The notes: generated by a model from the letters alone, not told the origin. A stretch of DNA of 64,000 nucleotides from Stenomitos rutilans HA7619-LM2 (GCA_019358945.1 JAHHIE010000002.1:279697-343696); one strand, 5' to 3'; shown: positions 21,201 through 31,202, counted from the stretch's first letter. Numbers and translations are program-made.

Positions 21201-21607
21201 AAGGGTGCGTGTGAAGGGATATCCTCTAGACTACCCATATTTTTGAGCATACTCCCTCACCCCTGCGCCTGAGATTGGACAATATCTATCTAAAGACGCA
21301 GATAGACGAAGAGATTTCGTAACAAATGATACTGTTTGTATCCCTGAGTTGAGCTTTACAAAAAAAGAACGTTGTGAGCAATGATTGTGGTTAGCAGTCA
21401 GCAGGTGAAAGGTATTCTCTATCAGCCATCGATCAGCAGCGATCCAGCAGCTACAAAAACTTCTTACCAGCAACGTCTGCCACATGAGATCTTGGACAGG
21501 AATTGAACTCAAGACTTTCTAGCGTTCGCGAAGCGTGTCTTTTAGACTCAGCGGCGCAAAGCGCTACTCAAAATTATCCTTTTTATCGTTTGCCTCCTGC
21601 CTTCTTC
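21201..21607. other. Intergenic, one palindromic repeat word
   Basis: Spacer between two minus-strand genes. It contains AGCGTTCGCGAAGCGT near 21520-21540, a dispersed palindromic word in cyanobacteria. A 93-codon ORF at 21231-21512 (minus) has no recognisable features and is not called. Confidence 0.5.
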
Positions 21608-23596
21608 TCATCCCAACTGCCAAACCTTCACTTTGCTGTCCGAACTGCCGCTAACCAACACACTACTATCGCCTGAAAGAGCGACTGCATTCACAGCGCT
21701 AATGTGTTCCGTCAACGTACCGATCAGAGTGCCGATTTCCAGATTCCAGAGCTTAATAGTGGTATCGCTACTGCCACTGACCAGGAGTTTGCCATCGCGG
21801 CTGATGTCGATCGCGTTGACCGAATCCATATGTCCTGAAAGGGTTCGCACTACTACACCTTTCGCAAGATCCCATACTTTAATTGTTTTATCTTTGCTGG
21901 CACTGACCAGGGTTTTGCCATCAGGCGTAATGACAACACCATTGACTGAATTAAAGTGACCGTTCGGCAGTGTGCGCACAGGGGCGTTAGTCTTGAGACT
22001 CCACAGCTTAATTTGATTATCCAAACCACCGCTGACAAGGAATTGACCATCAGGACTGAGAGCCACCGATCGCACCATGCCCGCCAAACCTGAAAATGAA
22101 CGTAGAGCTTCACCTGTTGTCAGTTTCCATAACCGCACGGTGCGATCTTCGCTGCCGCTGGCAAGCAGTTGACCATTGGCGCTGATCACTACTGAGTTGA
22201 CATCTCTCGTGTGTCCAGTGAGCGATTGCAGCAGTCTTCCATCCGCTAAATGCCAAAGACGGATCGTGTCGTCGTCGCTGCCACTCACCAAAATCTGCCC
22301 ATTGGGACTAATGCTCAGGCAGTTGATAGGTTTGTTGTGACCTGTGAGTGTTCGTAACAGTTCGCCTGTAGCACGATTCCAGATTTTAATATTGTCGTCC
22401 AGTCCGCCGCTGGCGATCGTCTCAGCATTAGGGCTAATGGCAACTGCCGTAACCCAGCGGGAATGCCCAACGAGGGTATGTAAGCAGTGACATTTTTGCG
22501 CACTCGAAAGTGGCGGCTTCGACACGGAAGGTTTAGAAATGGGTGGTCTAGAAGGTGGCGTACCAGACACCCGAGGTTGCCCCATTTGGGATTGACTCAC
22601 AGGCTGCGACGCGATCGCGCTGCCAGAAAGCGACGCTGCGATCGGTGGTTGGCCTGCTGGTTGTCTTGAACGGGAAACTGTAGCCCCAATCGGAGGGCGA
22701 GATAAGGCTGTTCGCAAATCTTTCATCACCGCATCCGCAGATTGATAGCGTTCGCTGACCAGATCTTTCAGCATCTTGTCTAAGATTTGCGCGATCGGCT
22801 CACTGATCGTCCGTCCCTTTTCGTTTAAACGTTCTCGCCAAAGCCAGCGCCCTTGCAACGGGTCGTAGAGGTCTTCTGGCTTAACCTGAGTCATCAGAAA
22901 CAAGCACGTTGCACCCAGACTATAGATATCGCTAGCTGGATACGCTCTACCACTACGCAACTGTTCGATCGGTGCATAACCCTCAGTGCCAATCTTCGTA
23001 CCCGGCTGGTTAGACGCTTCCACCGACAGAAGTTTGGCAACACCAAAATCAATCAGCACCAGCTTGTTGTCAAACTTGCGACGAATAATGTTGGACGGTG
23101 TAATGTCGCGGTGAATAACCTGATGATCGTGAACGAATTTGAGAATCGGCAAGATGCCTGCTAACACTTCACGAATACGTTGTTCAATAAAGACGCCATT
23201 TTGCGCCAGTTCTTGCAACAGCGTGTTGCCTTCAACAAATTGCTGTACTAAATAAAGGCGTTTGTCGTGTGCAAAATACGCCAGTAGCGCCGGTATCTGA
23301 GGATGTTCGCCCAGTTCATAAAGTCGCACGGCCTCTTGCTCAAAAAGCTTGACAGCTTTTTCAAGCGATTTAGTCCCTTGCAATTGAGGCGAAAACTGCT
23401 TAATGACGCACCGTGCTTTGAGGCGATCGTCGTCTTCTGCCAGATACGTTCGTCCAAAACCGCCCTGTCCGATCGGTCGTATGACTCGATACCGTCCTCG
23501 CAGCGATGGTATCAGCTTAGTGCCACAACTAAGGCAAAACTCGGCATCATCAGCGTTTTGGGGATGCTGGCAGTCCGGATTGAGGCAGCAGGTCAT
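21608..23596 (-). CDS. Ser/Thr protein kinase with zinc ribbon and WD40 propeller
   Basis: Eukaryotic-type kinase of 662 residues. Residues 3-24 form a Cys-rich zinc-ribbon-like head (CCLNPDCQHPQNADDAEFC, then CG). The kinase domain (about 35-290) has the glycine loop GQGGFGRTY, ATP lysine in CVIKQF, DFG in LIDFGVAK and the catalytic loop HRDITPSNII, where Thr replaces the usual Lys. After a Pro/Ser-rich linker come seven WD40 units (about 370-660), one complete propeller. Such kinases act in cyanobacterial signalling; the target is unknown. It is divergent from the esterase gene at 23874. Confidence 0.92.
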   Translation of the reverse strand: MTCCLNPDCQHPQNADDAEFCLSCGTKLIPSLRGRYRVIRPIGQGGFGRTYLAEDDDRLKARCVIKQFSPQLQGTKSLEKAVKLFEQEAVRLYELGEHPQIPALLAYFAHDKRLYLVQQFVEGNTLLQELAQNGVFIEQRIREVLAGILPILKFVHDHQVIHRDITPSNIIRRKFDNKLVLIDFGVAKLLSVEASNQPGTKIGTEGYAPIEQLRSGRAYPASDIYSLGATCLFLMTQVKPEDLYDPLQGRWLWRERLNEKGRTISEPIAQILDKMLKDLVSERYQSADAVMKDLRTALSRPPIGATVSRSRQPAGQPPIAASLSGSAIASQPVSQSQMGQPRVSGTPPSRPPISKPSVSKPPLSSAQKCHCLHTLVGHSRWVTAVAISPNAETIASGGLDDNIKIWNRATGELLRTLTGHNKPINCLSISPNGQILVSGSDDDTIRLWHLADGRLLQSLTGHTRDVNSVVISANGQLLASGSEDRTVRLWKLTTGEALRSFSGLAGMVRSVALSPDGQFLVSGGLDNQIKLWSLKTNAPVRTLPNGHFNSVNGVVITPDGKTLVSASKDKTIKVWDLAKGVVVRTLSGHMDSVNAIDISRDGKLLVSGSSDTTIKLWNLEIGTLIGTLTEHISAVNAVALSGDSSVLVSGSSDSKVKVWQLG

Positions 23597-23873
23597 ACGT
23601 ATGCACCAGGAACTTGTACTCTATTTTCCCTAATTCGCTGCGTTCTACACTAAAGTCGTGCGCGATCGCCAAGACTCACTGACACGATCGCACATGAAAC
23701 CAACGATCAGCAAAGGAGCGCAACTGGTTTGCATTGTAATAGCTTTCTAGCCATACCATCTGTACATAGACAGTAGAGACTGAACGTTTTTACACCATCT
23801 GCGGTCTAACGGTCGGAAACACGCCGCCTCACCTAGTGGTAACCATCATCAGGTAGACAGATCTGCCAAGCGA
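23597..23873. other. Divergent intergenic region
   Basis: 277 bases between the minus-strand kinase and the plus-strand esterase, so both promoters should lie here. No sigma-70-type pair is convincing enough to mark. Confidence 0.4.
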
Positions 23874-25076
23874 ATGGTTTGTTTAAGTCATTGTTACCTT
23901 AGACTGAGGCGCAACGGCTTCTCTTCCGTTGCATCCCCGCTTCATAAAGCTAGCGATCAGGTTAATCTGCTCACTGCTCTGCTTAAGCGCCTATTGAAAA
24001 ACGCTGCCGTTAAAGCTGTTATCACGCCTACCATGAGTTCTCCCTTGCCAAAACCTGTCCTGGTTACGTCTTCGATGGCTGCTCTCTTACTAGGTTTGGC
24101 AGCGGGTTACCATATCCAAACTGAACCAGCCGCTGAGAAAGTGACACTCACCCAGAACGAGACTGCACCTGCTGCTCAACCGATGAGTGCCTTTGCCCAT
24201 CAACCAGCCAAAACAGACTTTATGGGAGGGCTGATTGATCAGGGCATTCGGCGTACTTACTACCTGCATACGCCACCGACTTACAAAGCTGGTCAGCCAT
24301 TGCCACTTGTCTTGGCGTTCCATGAATCAGAGGGCACAGGCAAAGATATGGCAACTCACACTGGACTCAATCAGCTTGCAGATCAGGAAGGTTTTATCAT
24401 CGTTTACCCCGATGGCATCAATGCAAAGTGGAATGTATCGGGGCAGGCAGGGACTCAAGAAGATAACGTTGCCTTTGTGCAAGCGCTGATAGCTCATTTG
24501 GGTCAACTGCGCACGATCGACCATCAGCGCATCTACGCGACAGGGTTATCCAATGGTGGCATTTTAGTTCAAAAGCTTGCCTGCGAGAATCCAGGACAAA
24601 TTGCCGCTTTTGCAACGGTTGCAGCCTCCTTACCAGAGCAGTTTCAAGCCAAATGCCAGACCAAAACACCTGTCTCGATGTTAATGATTAACGGCACGGC
24701 TGATGCTGTGGTGCCCTGGCAAGGTGGTAAGCCGCCCGATGTGCGAGTAGGTCGTAATCTCTCCATTCCACCCATTCCCGCTGTATTTAATTTCTGGCAA
24801 AAACATAATGGTTGTGGAGCACCCGTAACCGTGAAACAACGCGCTGACCGACTTGTAACCTCTTCCTCTTACACCAATTGTCAAGCTCACTCAACCGTGC
24901 AATTGGTAGCCTTGAATGGAGCAACTCATATTTGGCCTGGTGGCGGTTACGGGCGATCGCAGTTTCTAGATGCCAGTCAAATGATCTGGGCGTTCTTTCA
25001 GCGCCACACTCTGATAGCGACAGCATCACAGCAAGATAGTACAACGAAGCAAACGCTGTCTGCTGCTTCTCGTTAG
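23874..25076 (+). CDS. Exported alpha/beta-hydrolase, PHB depolymerase/feruloyl esterase (CE1/LpqC) type
   Basis: Serine esterase of 400 residues, or 347 if translation starts at ATG 24033, which puts the hydrophobic segment VTSSMAALLLGLAAGY near the N-terminus as a signal or anchor; the first 53 residues of the longer form are basic and featureless. The fold shows RRTYYLHTPP, LPLVLAFHESEGTGKDMA, GFIIVYPDGINAKW, the nucleophile elbow ATGLSNGGIL, Asp in INGTADAVVPW and His in NGATHIWPGGGYGR. The substrate could be a polyester or an acylated polysaccharide. It does not look operonic. Confidence 0.82.
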   Translation: MVCLSHCYLRLRRNGFSSVASPLHKASDQVNLLTALLKRLLKNAAVKAVITPTMSSPLPKPVLVTSSMAALLLGLAAGYHIQTEPAAEKVTLTQNETAPAAQPMSAFAHQPAKTDFMGGLIDQGIRRTYYLHTPPTYKAGQPLPLVLAFHESEGTGKDMATHTGLNQLADQEGFIIVYPDGINAKWNVSGQAGTQEDNVAFVQALIAHLGQLRTIDHQRIYATGLSNGGILVQKLACENPGQIAAFATVAASLPEQFQAKCQTKTPVSMLMINGTADAVVPWQGGKPPDVRVGRNLSIPPIPAVFNFWQKHNGCGAPVTVKQRADRLVTSSSYTNCQAHSTVQLVALNGATHIWPGGGYGRSQFLDASQMIWAFFQRHTLIATASQQDSTTKQTLSAASR

Positions 25077-25266
25077 TCTTTCAGCATCGAAAACTAAAGC
25101 TGCTACCCCTAAGTTTGTTTGAATGCCTAAGTTGAGAGTATTGGTTGAGATTACATTGAACCTCCAGCGGCAATGCACAGTCTAACGTTCTACACAATAT
25201 TGTTTTGCCTTGCTGCTTACTTGTGACCAACGTAAACGTCCCTAGTCCCCTTCGTTTTATCAACGT

Positions 25267-26565
25267 ATGACTACGCAAAAATTTTTCGCCAGAACTGCCG
25301 TCCTAGCAGCTACGACCGTCCTTGTTACAGGCGCTGCCAGTATTTCAAAAAGCTGGGCTGAGCCACAACCCAGTCCAAAACAGCTCGTTGATGAGGTCTG
25401 GCACATTCTGGATCAAAACTATGTGGACGGCAGTTTTAACCAGCAAGATTGGAAAGCCGTCAGGCAGGATTACTTGGGTCGCAATTATAGTTCTAGGGAG
25501 CAAGCGTATAAAGCGATTCAGCAAATGGTATCGAAGCTGGGCGATCGCTACACCGAGTTTTTTGAACCACAGGCATACAATGCGCTGAACACTGAAATTA
25601 GCGGCAATCTCTCTGGTGTGGGGTTGGAACTGGCAGCGGATGAAAAAACGAAAGCGTTAACCGTTGTTGCCCCCATTGAACAGTCTCCGGCAGCGGCAGC
25701 AGGCATCTTACCCGCTGATGTGGTCACCAAGATCAACGGACGATCGACGCAAGGAATGAACATTAATGATGCCGTCAAGCAAATTAAAGGAGAAGCAGGT
25801 ACGCAGGTAGTACTGACGATTCTTCGAGGGCATCAAAACTTGACCTTTAAGCTCACCAGAGCCAACATTACGCTGAATCCAGTCTCCTATCGCACACAAA
25901 CAACCGACTTTGGCAAGATTGGCTACATTCGTCTGCCCGAATTTACGCAAACGGCTCCGACTGAGATGAGCCGAGCCATTGTGGCGCTTGAAAAGCAAAA
26001 CGTTCAAGGCTATGTCCTTGATTTGCGATCCGATCCGGGCGGCTTGCTAGATGCCAGTCTCAAGATTGCTAGCATGTGGATGGAGCAAACCCCGATCGTG
26101 TCGCTCGTCAATCGGCAAGCCGTGAAGGAACGCTATGAGACAGAAGGGCGATCGCTGACCCAAAAACCCTTAGTGGTGTTGGTAGACGGTGGCTCTGCTA
26201 GTGCCAGCGAGATCCTCGCGGGTGCGCTTCAGGATGATGGGCGTGCCGTTTTGGTAGGCACGCGCACATTTGGCAAAGGTTTGGTGCAAGCTGTGCAGCC
26301 TCTGGGAGATGGTTCTGCAATTAAGCTCACAATCGCAAAGTACTACACCCCCAAAGGTCGAGATATTAATCACGTTGGGATCACGCCCGATGTCGTCGTC
26401 GGGCTAACCGATGCCCAAAAGAAGGCGTTAGTGCAAAAACGACAGGTGGCGACAACGGCTGATCCCCAATACGCTACAGCGCTCGTGAGCCTGGGGCAAC
26501 TAATTCAAACCAAGGCAGCGGCTCCAACTCAGACAGGTACTCCCGTTAGAGCCGTTCTACGCTGA
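25267..26565 (+). CDS. C-terminal processing protease, S41 family
   Basis: CtpA-like exported serine protease, 432 residues. A signal peptide ends near residue 31 (AVLAATTVLVTGAASIS..WA). A PDZ domain follows (LSGVGLELAADEKTKAL to DVVTKINGRSTQGM), then the Ser/Lys dyad: Ser in GGSASASEILAG and Lys in TRTFGKGLVQAV. Family members include the processor of photosystem II D1; three paralogues are usual, so which one this is stays open. ATG at 25267 is the natural start. Confidence 0.93.
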   Translation: MTTQKFFARTAVLAATTVLVTGAASISKSWAEPQPSPKQLVDEVWHILDQNYVDGSFNQQDWKAVRQDYLGRNYSSREQAYKAIQQMVSKLGDRYTEFFEPQAYNALNTEISGNLSGVGLELAADEKTKALTVVAPIEQSPAAAAGILPADVVTKINGRSTQGMNINDAVKQIKGEAGTQVVLTILRGHQNLTFKLTRANITLNPVSYRTQTTDFGKIGYIRLPEFTQTAPTEMSRAIVALEKQNVQGYVLDLRSDPGGLLDASLKIASMWMEQTPIVSLVNRQAVKERYETEGRSLTQKPLVVLVDGGSASASEILAGALQDDGRAVLVGTRTFGKGLVQAVQPLGDGSAIKLTIAKYYTPKGRDINHVGITPDVVVGLTDAQKKALVQKRQVATTADPQYATALVSLGQLIQTKAAAPTQTGTPVRAVLR

Positions 26566-26772
26566 ACCATACAGTGCAGAAGCTGATTGACTGACAGAAC
26601 TCCTGAAAGGCTGATGGCTCCGTTGCTCACCCGCCCGTGATGAAAATCTGGGTGACGGTATGAAACGCCTACAGAGGACTTTCTTCTGTGAGCCAGGACT
26701 TCTATGCAGGGCAGGACAGGTGATCGCTCAAAGATTTGTCAGTCAAGGGTAGAAGCGTGCTGGCAGAGCCCA

Positions 26773-27237
26773 TTATGGTAACAAAAGCATTGCGTTGGTG
26801 ATCATTTGAAGCGATTGAGGGGATAGCTCAATCTCAACACCCGCCTCACCTGCGCCGATCAATATAGTTGGAGAGTCCATTCAATGCCGATTCATCAGGA
26901 CAGGAATTGAATTGGCCCCGATGGGAGAAACACCATTGGGAGGATAATGGAGTAACTCTAAAAGAGCCGTCCTCTCTACTATTTGCAACCGTTTACAACC
27001 AACCTGCTCAGCAACCTGGTGCAAATTTAAGCGCGTCTCGATCGGAGCAACCACCAGACAACGGTATTCTCGGTCTTTTGTCTCCAGCAATAACGTCTTT
27101 GTAATGCGAGAAAGCTCGTAACCCAACGCTTGAGCAACGTCTTGAGGGCTGCGAATTGGTATCAGCAAGTCCTTGTGAATATGCACTTGATAGGGAGTTT
27201 TGAACTCATCCAGAATTTTTTGGATGCGATCGTGCAT
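26773..27237 (-). pseudogene. YbaK/EbsC-type aminoacyl-tRNA deacylase with in-frame TGA
   Basis: Trans-editing-like deacylase gene from ATG at 27237 (MHDRIQKILDEFKTPYQVHI); a TTG at 27279 overlaps the upstream gene stop. The first part runs to GVSPIGANSIPVLMNRH and meets TGA at 26881-26883. The same frame then continues MDSPTILIGAGEAGVEIELS, the family C-terminus, to TAA at 26773. Restored length is about 154 residues, normal for the family. One substitution explains the break; a UGA readthrough cannot be excluded. It is co-directional with the DUF6875 gene. Confidence 0.78.
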
Positions 27238-27271
27238 AACGGCTACTCTGACGCTTAAAGCTGTAGACAGG

Positions 27272-28018
27272 TTACCCAAACGCTCGTGCTAAACGAGCAA
27301 AAGGACATTTGCTGACCTTAGGTGCGGCTAAGTAGTCTTGTGGAATCGTGACCGGATGACCTTGGGCAAGTTGCGCCTGTGCTAGTGCCAGTGCTTTTCG
27401 GGCATGGCTAAGCTTCGCTTCATCCTTAATGATGGAACTCATGCGTTCTAAATACGCTTGCAGATATCTCACTCGAAGTTGAGGTTGGTCGCTCATGCGC
27501 TCCAGGAAGGGAAGGTCTGACTCTGCCATAAACCGAATAGCCAACATTGGAATCGGGCTGCGTAGAGGGCGGAAATGGGGATTGTGCAGCCCCGGCGTTT
27601 CATTCTGCTGATGAAACTCGCCAATCATGAGGCCCTGCTCAACAAAAAAGGGCTTGAGCTTCTGCTGCACAGCATCGATGAGTTCAGGTGCTTGCTCAGG
27701 GGAAACGTCTGGAAAAACAAGCATAATTGCTTTATAAAACGCCATTTCTCCGCTTTGAGGCTCTAGCTCTAAAAACTGATCGCGATAACGGCGAACAATC
27801 TCTTCAATCTGAGATTGACCCATTGCTTGGGTACGGATGACCGCTAACCGAATCGTATCAAGTTGTAAGGCACGGGGCACAAACGGACAGACAGGCCCCG
27901 ATCGACCTAAGTCAGGATGAGGTCTCCCCAAAAAATTTTTGACCCACTCTGTCATTTCAGTGAAGTAAGCCAAATCTGGCTGAAGCTGATCGAGATCAGC
28001 AGGTGCAAAAAGCTGCAT
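27272..28018 (-). CDS. DUF6875-like protein
   Basis: A 248-residue soluble protein from ATG at 28018. The segment RPHPDLGRSGPVCPFVPRAL and a second NPHFRPLRSPIPMLAIRFMA block resemble, from memory, DUF6875 proteins, often found beside non-ribosomal peptide and other natural-product genes. The C-terminus has ASKVSKCPFARLARAF-like Cys/Arg text (here APKVSKCPFARLA). It lies divergent from the NRPS gene, about 465 bases away, and just upstream of the broken YbaK gene. Biochemical function unknown. Confidence 0.6.
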   Translation of the reverse strand: MQLFAPADLDQLQPDLAYFTEMTEWVKNFLGRPHPDLGRSGPVCPFVPRALQLDTIRLAVIRTQAMGQSQIEEIVRRYRDQFLELEPQSGEMAFYKAIMLVFPDVSPEQAPELIDAVQQKLKPFFVEQGLMIGEFHQQNETPGLHNPHFRPLRSPIPMLAIRFMAESDLPFLERMSDQPQLRVRYLQAYLERMSSIIKDEAKLSHARKALALAQAQLAQGHPVTIPQDYLAAPKVSKCPFARLARAFG

Positions 28019-28483
28019 GCTCTTAAGTCCGTAGAACGTTAACGGTTTAGTGCGTCAGGCTGAGTAGCGCTTCGCCAGGTCAAAAAATTGACTGCTGGAG
28101 AATGAACTGTTAGCTGGTAGGCACAAAAAACACTGCCGCTAGCAAAACGTAGCGAACATGGTACTGACACCGTCTGGAGCGTTCATCACATCCCCATTGA
28201 TTGACTTAGAAGGCTTATCGAAATAACTTGAGAAACTTTCGGGGAAAAGTTAGCTCAACGTAGACATCCTAGATATTCTTTTGGGCAATTTATGGGTACA
28301 GATTGGCTCGTTTGTTGAGCGATCGCCTACGTGCGATTGCTTTGATTGAACAAAACTTTATGCACTATTGCGAACAATAAAGTTTGAACAAATTTGAAGG
28401 CGAAATGACTGCCAAACCAGGGCAGGAGTGAAACGTTGGGTAATAAGAGGCCGTTGCCAAATGTGAAGATGGAGCGAAACAGT
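28019..28483. other. Divergent promoter region between DUF6875 and NRPS genes
   Basis: Gap serving two divergent genes. AT-rich tracts occur near 28200-28300, but no promoter pair or operator stands out. The in-frame TTG at 28436 is an alternative NRPS start. Confidence 0.4.
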
Positions 28484-31183
28484 ATGCAATGGGAAGAACA
28501 GCCATCGGGTGGCCTTCTGACAACCGATCGCCAGACGCGACCTTCCATGAGGCAGGGTATCCGTATTGATACCAACCAGGCTACATGTATCCATCTTTTG
28601 TTTGAAGCGCAGGTGGAAAAAACACCTGAGGCGATCGCGGTTGTCTTTGAAAACCAAACCCTCACCTATTGGGCGTTGAACCAAAGAGCCAATCAACTGG
28701 CACACCAACTGATCCAGCAAGGAGTTGGCCCTGAAGTACTCGTTGGCATTTGTGTTGAACGCTCGTTAGAGATGATTGTCGGATTGCTCGGTATTCTTAA
28801 AGCGGGTGGAGCATACGTGCCGCTTGATCCCGCCTACCCAGCAGAGCGTTTGGCATTCATTTTGGACGATACTCAAGTACCTGTCATTTTGACTCAGGCA
28901 CATCTGGTAGACAGCCTGCCTGCCTCCCCTGCTAAAGTTGTCTGCTTAAACTCAGATTGGGAGGAAACGCGCCAAACTACTTTAAAAAATCCCAGTGGAC
29001 GAGCGATCGCCAATAACCTGATGTACGTGATCTACACCTCAGGCTCAACGGGCAAACCAAAAGGGGTCATGATTCCCCATGTGGGTATCTGGAACCAACT
29101 TTACTGGAGACAAACTACTTTTTCCCTCACACCAGCAGATCGAGTTTTACAATCTATTTCCTTCAGCTTTGATCCATCTGTTTGGCAAATCTTTTGGCCG
29201 TTATCGTTCGGGGCGCAGCTAGTCTTGCCAGTTCCAGGTGGGCAAAAAGACCTTGTCTATCTCATCCAGTTAATGGCTCAGCAGCAGATCACTGTCATGG
29301 CATTGGTGCCTTCTATGCTGCGTGCATTACTAGCCCAACCATCGATTGCTCAATGCACCTCCTTAAAACACGTCTTTTGTGGCGGAGAGGCGCTACCGTC
29401 TGAGTTGATTGAACAGTTTTATCAGCGCTTTCGGCCCAGTACGCTGTTACACAATGTGTATGGGCCAACTGAAGCCTCGATCGACGCGACGTTTTGGACG
29501 TGTCAACCTCACTTCACTCATCAAATTGCTCCTATCGGTCGGGCGATCGCCAACACGCAAATCTATATTCTTGACGAACGCCTTCAACTTGTAGCGTCTG
29601 GAGAATCCGGTGAGCTACACATTAGTGGTGCCGGGTTGGCTCGTGGCTACCTCAACCGTGCCAATCTAACGGCTGAAAAGTTCGTTTCTCTACACAGCAA
29701 TCAAATCAATGCCCGTCTCTACAAAACGGGAGATTTGGCACGTTATTTGCCCGATGGCAATGTTGAGTTTCTGGGGCGAATTGACCATCAGGTGAAAATC
29801 CGGGGTTTTCGGATTGAGTTAGGCGAAATTGAAATTGCGCTCAAGCAGCATTCTTTGCTGACTGAAACTGTGGTTGTTGCCCGTGAAGATTCACCAGGAA
29901 ACCATCGTTTAGTAGCTTACGTCGTGCCATCTGAAGCAGCCGTGCCAACGACCGCTGAGTTACGCAGCTTTTTGCAGGAAAAGCTTCCTGAATACATGGT
30001 GCCCTCTGCCTTCGTTGTGCTCAAAACCTTGCCCCTAAATGCGAGTGGTAAGCTCGATCGCCAAGTTCTGCCGGCCCCAGAATCAGAAGTTGCCTTAGAT
30101 AACGCATTTGAAGCACCTAAAGATGCTTTAGAAAATGATTTAACACAGCTTTGGGAGCAGATTCTAAACGTCCGTCCGATCGGGGTGAAAGACAACTTCT
30201 TTGAATTAGGGGGAGACTCTCTGCTAGCAACCCGCGTCTTGGCCCAAATTGAAACGATGCGCGGACAAAAACTACCGTTAGCTGTCTTTCAGGAAGCAGC
30301 AACGGTAGAAAACCTGGCTGAGTGCTTACGGCGGCAGGATTTAACCATGACCCAAAAGCCGCTGGTTGTGATTCAACCGCATGGGATCAAACCACCTCTT
30401 TTCTGCATCCACTCCAGAAACCACCATGTGTTGAATTATTTCCCACTCGCGCGCCATTTGAAACCCGATCGACCTGTTTATGGGTTACAACCGCGTACAA
30501 CAGATGTTAGTCTCCTCTCCAAGCTCTCGGTTGAAGAAATAGCCGCTGACTATATCGAAGAGATACGAGCACTTCAGCCGAGCGGCCCTTATTTTTTATT
30601 GGGCTATTCCTTTGGGGGTTTAGTTGCCTATGAAATGGCGAGACAACTTGCCGCTCAAGGGGAGCGCATCGCCCTACTAGCGATGGTTGATACCTACAAT
30701 TTGAGGAAGCCGTGGTTCAAGCGGACACCAACCTACCTTAATATGCTCAAACGATTGCCCATACATCGGGCTGAGCTAAAAAAGCGCCGCTTGAAGGAAA
30801 AAGTGCACTATGGCTGGAAGGTACTGACGCAGGAAGTTCAGAAAAATTCAGACGGTCAATCATTGTCTTTGGCTCAACAGCCTAGTCCTGAAATTGTGAT
30901 GCTCGAAGCCGCTTATGAGCAGTTGGTGAAAAACTATGTTCCTCAAACCTATCCGGGACAGATTACTCTTTTGAAAGCGGTTCGTCCACCTGAGGCAGCG
31001 CAGCGTTTGATTTCCGATAGGATTGATGCCTTGTTAGGTTGGTCGAAGCTAGCTGATAGCGTTGAGGTTTATGAGTTGCCGTGCAACCATTTTAATGTGG
31101 TCTTCGAGCCTTTTGTTCAGCTTTTAGCAGAAGGGCTACAGATTTATCTTGATTCAGCTCAAGGTGAGGACGCGATCAATTGA
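28484..31183 (+). CDS. Single-module NRPS: adenylation - carrier - thioesterase
   Basis: About 899 residues from ATG 28484, which has GGAG nine bases upstream; ATG 28469 and TTG 28436 are alternatives. Adenylation motifs are complete: YTSGSTGKPKG (about 184), NVYGPTEASIDATFW, YKTGDLARYLPDG, KIRGFRIELGEIE and LPLNASGKLDR. The carrier Ser is in FFELGGDSLL (about 580). The thioesterase has nucleophile Ser in GYSFGG (about 707), Asp in AMVDTYN and His in CNHFNVV. There is no condensation domain. The substrate code read by eye is approximately D-P-W-A-V-C-V-I-D-K, which I cannot assign. Such A-T-TE enzymes release or dimerise a single activated acid. Confidence 0.92.
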   Translation: MQWEEQPSGGLLTTDRQTRPSMRQGIRIDTNQATCIHLLFEAQVEKTPEAIAVVFENQTLTYWALNQRANQLAHQLIQQGVGPEVLVGICVERSLEMIVGLLGILKAGGAYVPLDPAYPAERLAFILDDTQVPVILTQAHLVDSLPASPAKVVCLNSDWEETRQTTLKNPSGRAIANNLMYVIYTSGSTGKPKGVMIPHVGIWNQLYWRQTTFSLTPADRVLQSISFSFDPSVWQIFWPLSFGAQLVLPVPGGQKDLVYLIQLMAQQQITVMALVPSMLRALLAQPSIAQCTSLKHVFCGGEALPSELIEQFYQRFRPSTLLHNVYGPTEASIDATFWTCQPHFTHQIAPIGRAIANTQIYILDERLQLVASGESGELHISGAGLARGYLNRANLTAEKFVSLHSNQINARLYKTGDLARYLPDGNVEFLGRIDHQVKIRGFRIELGEIEIALKQHSLLTETVVVAREDSPGNHRLVAYVVPSEAAVPTTAELRSFLQEKLPEYMVPSAFVVLKTLPLNASGKLDRQVLPAPESEVALDNAFEAPKDALENDLTQLWEQILNVRPIGVKDNFFELGGDSLLATRVLAQIETMRGQKLPLAVFQEAATVENLAECLRRQDLTMTQKPLVVIQPHGIKPPLFCIHSRNHHVLNYFPLARHLKPDRPVYGLQPRTTDVSLLSKLSVEEIAADYIEEIRALQPSGPYFLLGYSFGGLVAYEMARQLAAQGERIALLAMVDTYNLRKPWFKRTPTYLNMLKRLPIHRAELKKRRLKEKVHYGWKVLTQEVQKNSDGQSLSLAQQPSPEIVMLEAAYEQLVKNYVPQTYPGQITLLKAVRPPEAAQRLISDRIDALLGWSKLADSVEVYELPCNHFNVVFEPFVQLLAEGLQIYLDSAQGEDAIN

Positions 31184-31202
31184 ATTCAATGGCTCGATCG
31201 CA

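Noticed and set aside
21231..21512. 93-codon minus-strand ORF
   Set aside because: No recognisable features, no ribosome-binding site and repeat-derived text at one end.
21480..21530. Sequence GGACAGGAATTGAACTC resembling the 3' end of a minus-strand tRNA
   Set aside because: No T-stem pairing, no anticodon arm and no acceptor partner can be built. The similar word near 26899 is coding sequence of the YbaK gene.
26868..27104. Plus-strand 78-codon ORF opposite the YbaK gene
   Set aside because: It is the antisense shadow of the deacylase, whose protein is clearly recognisable on the other strand.
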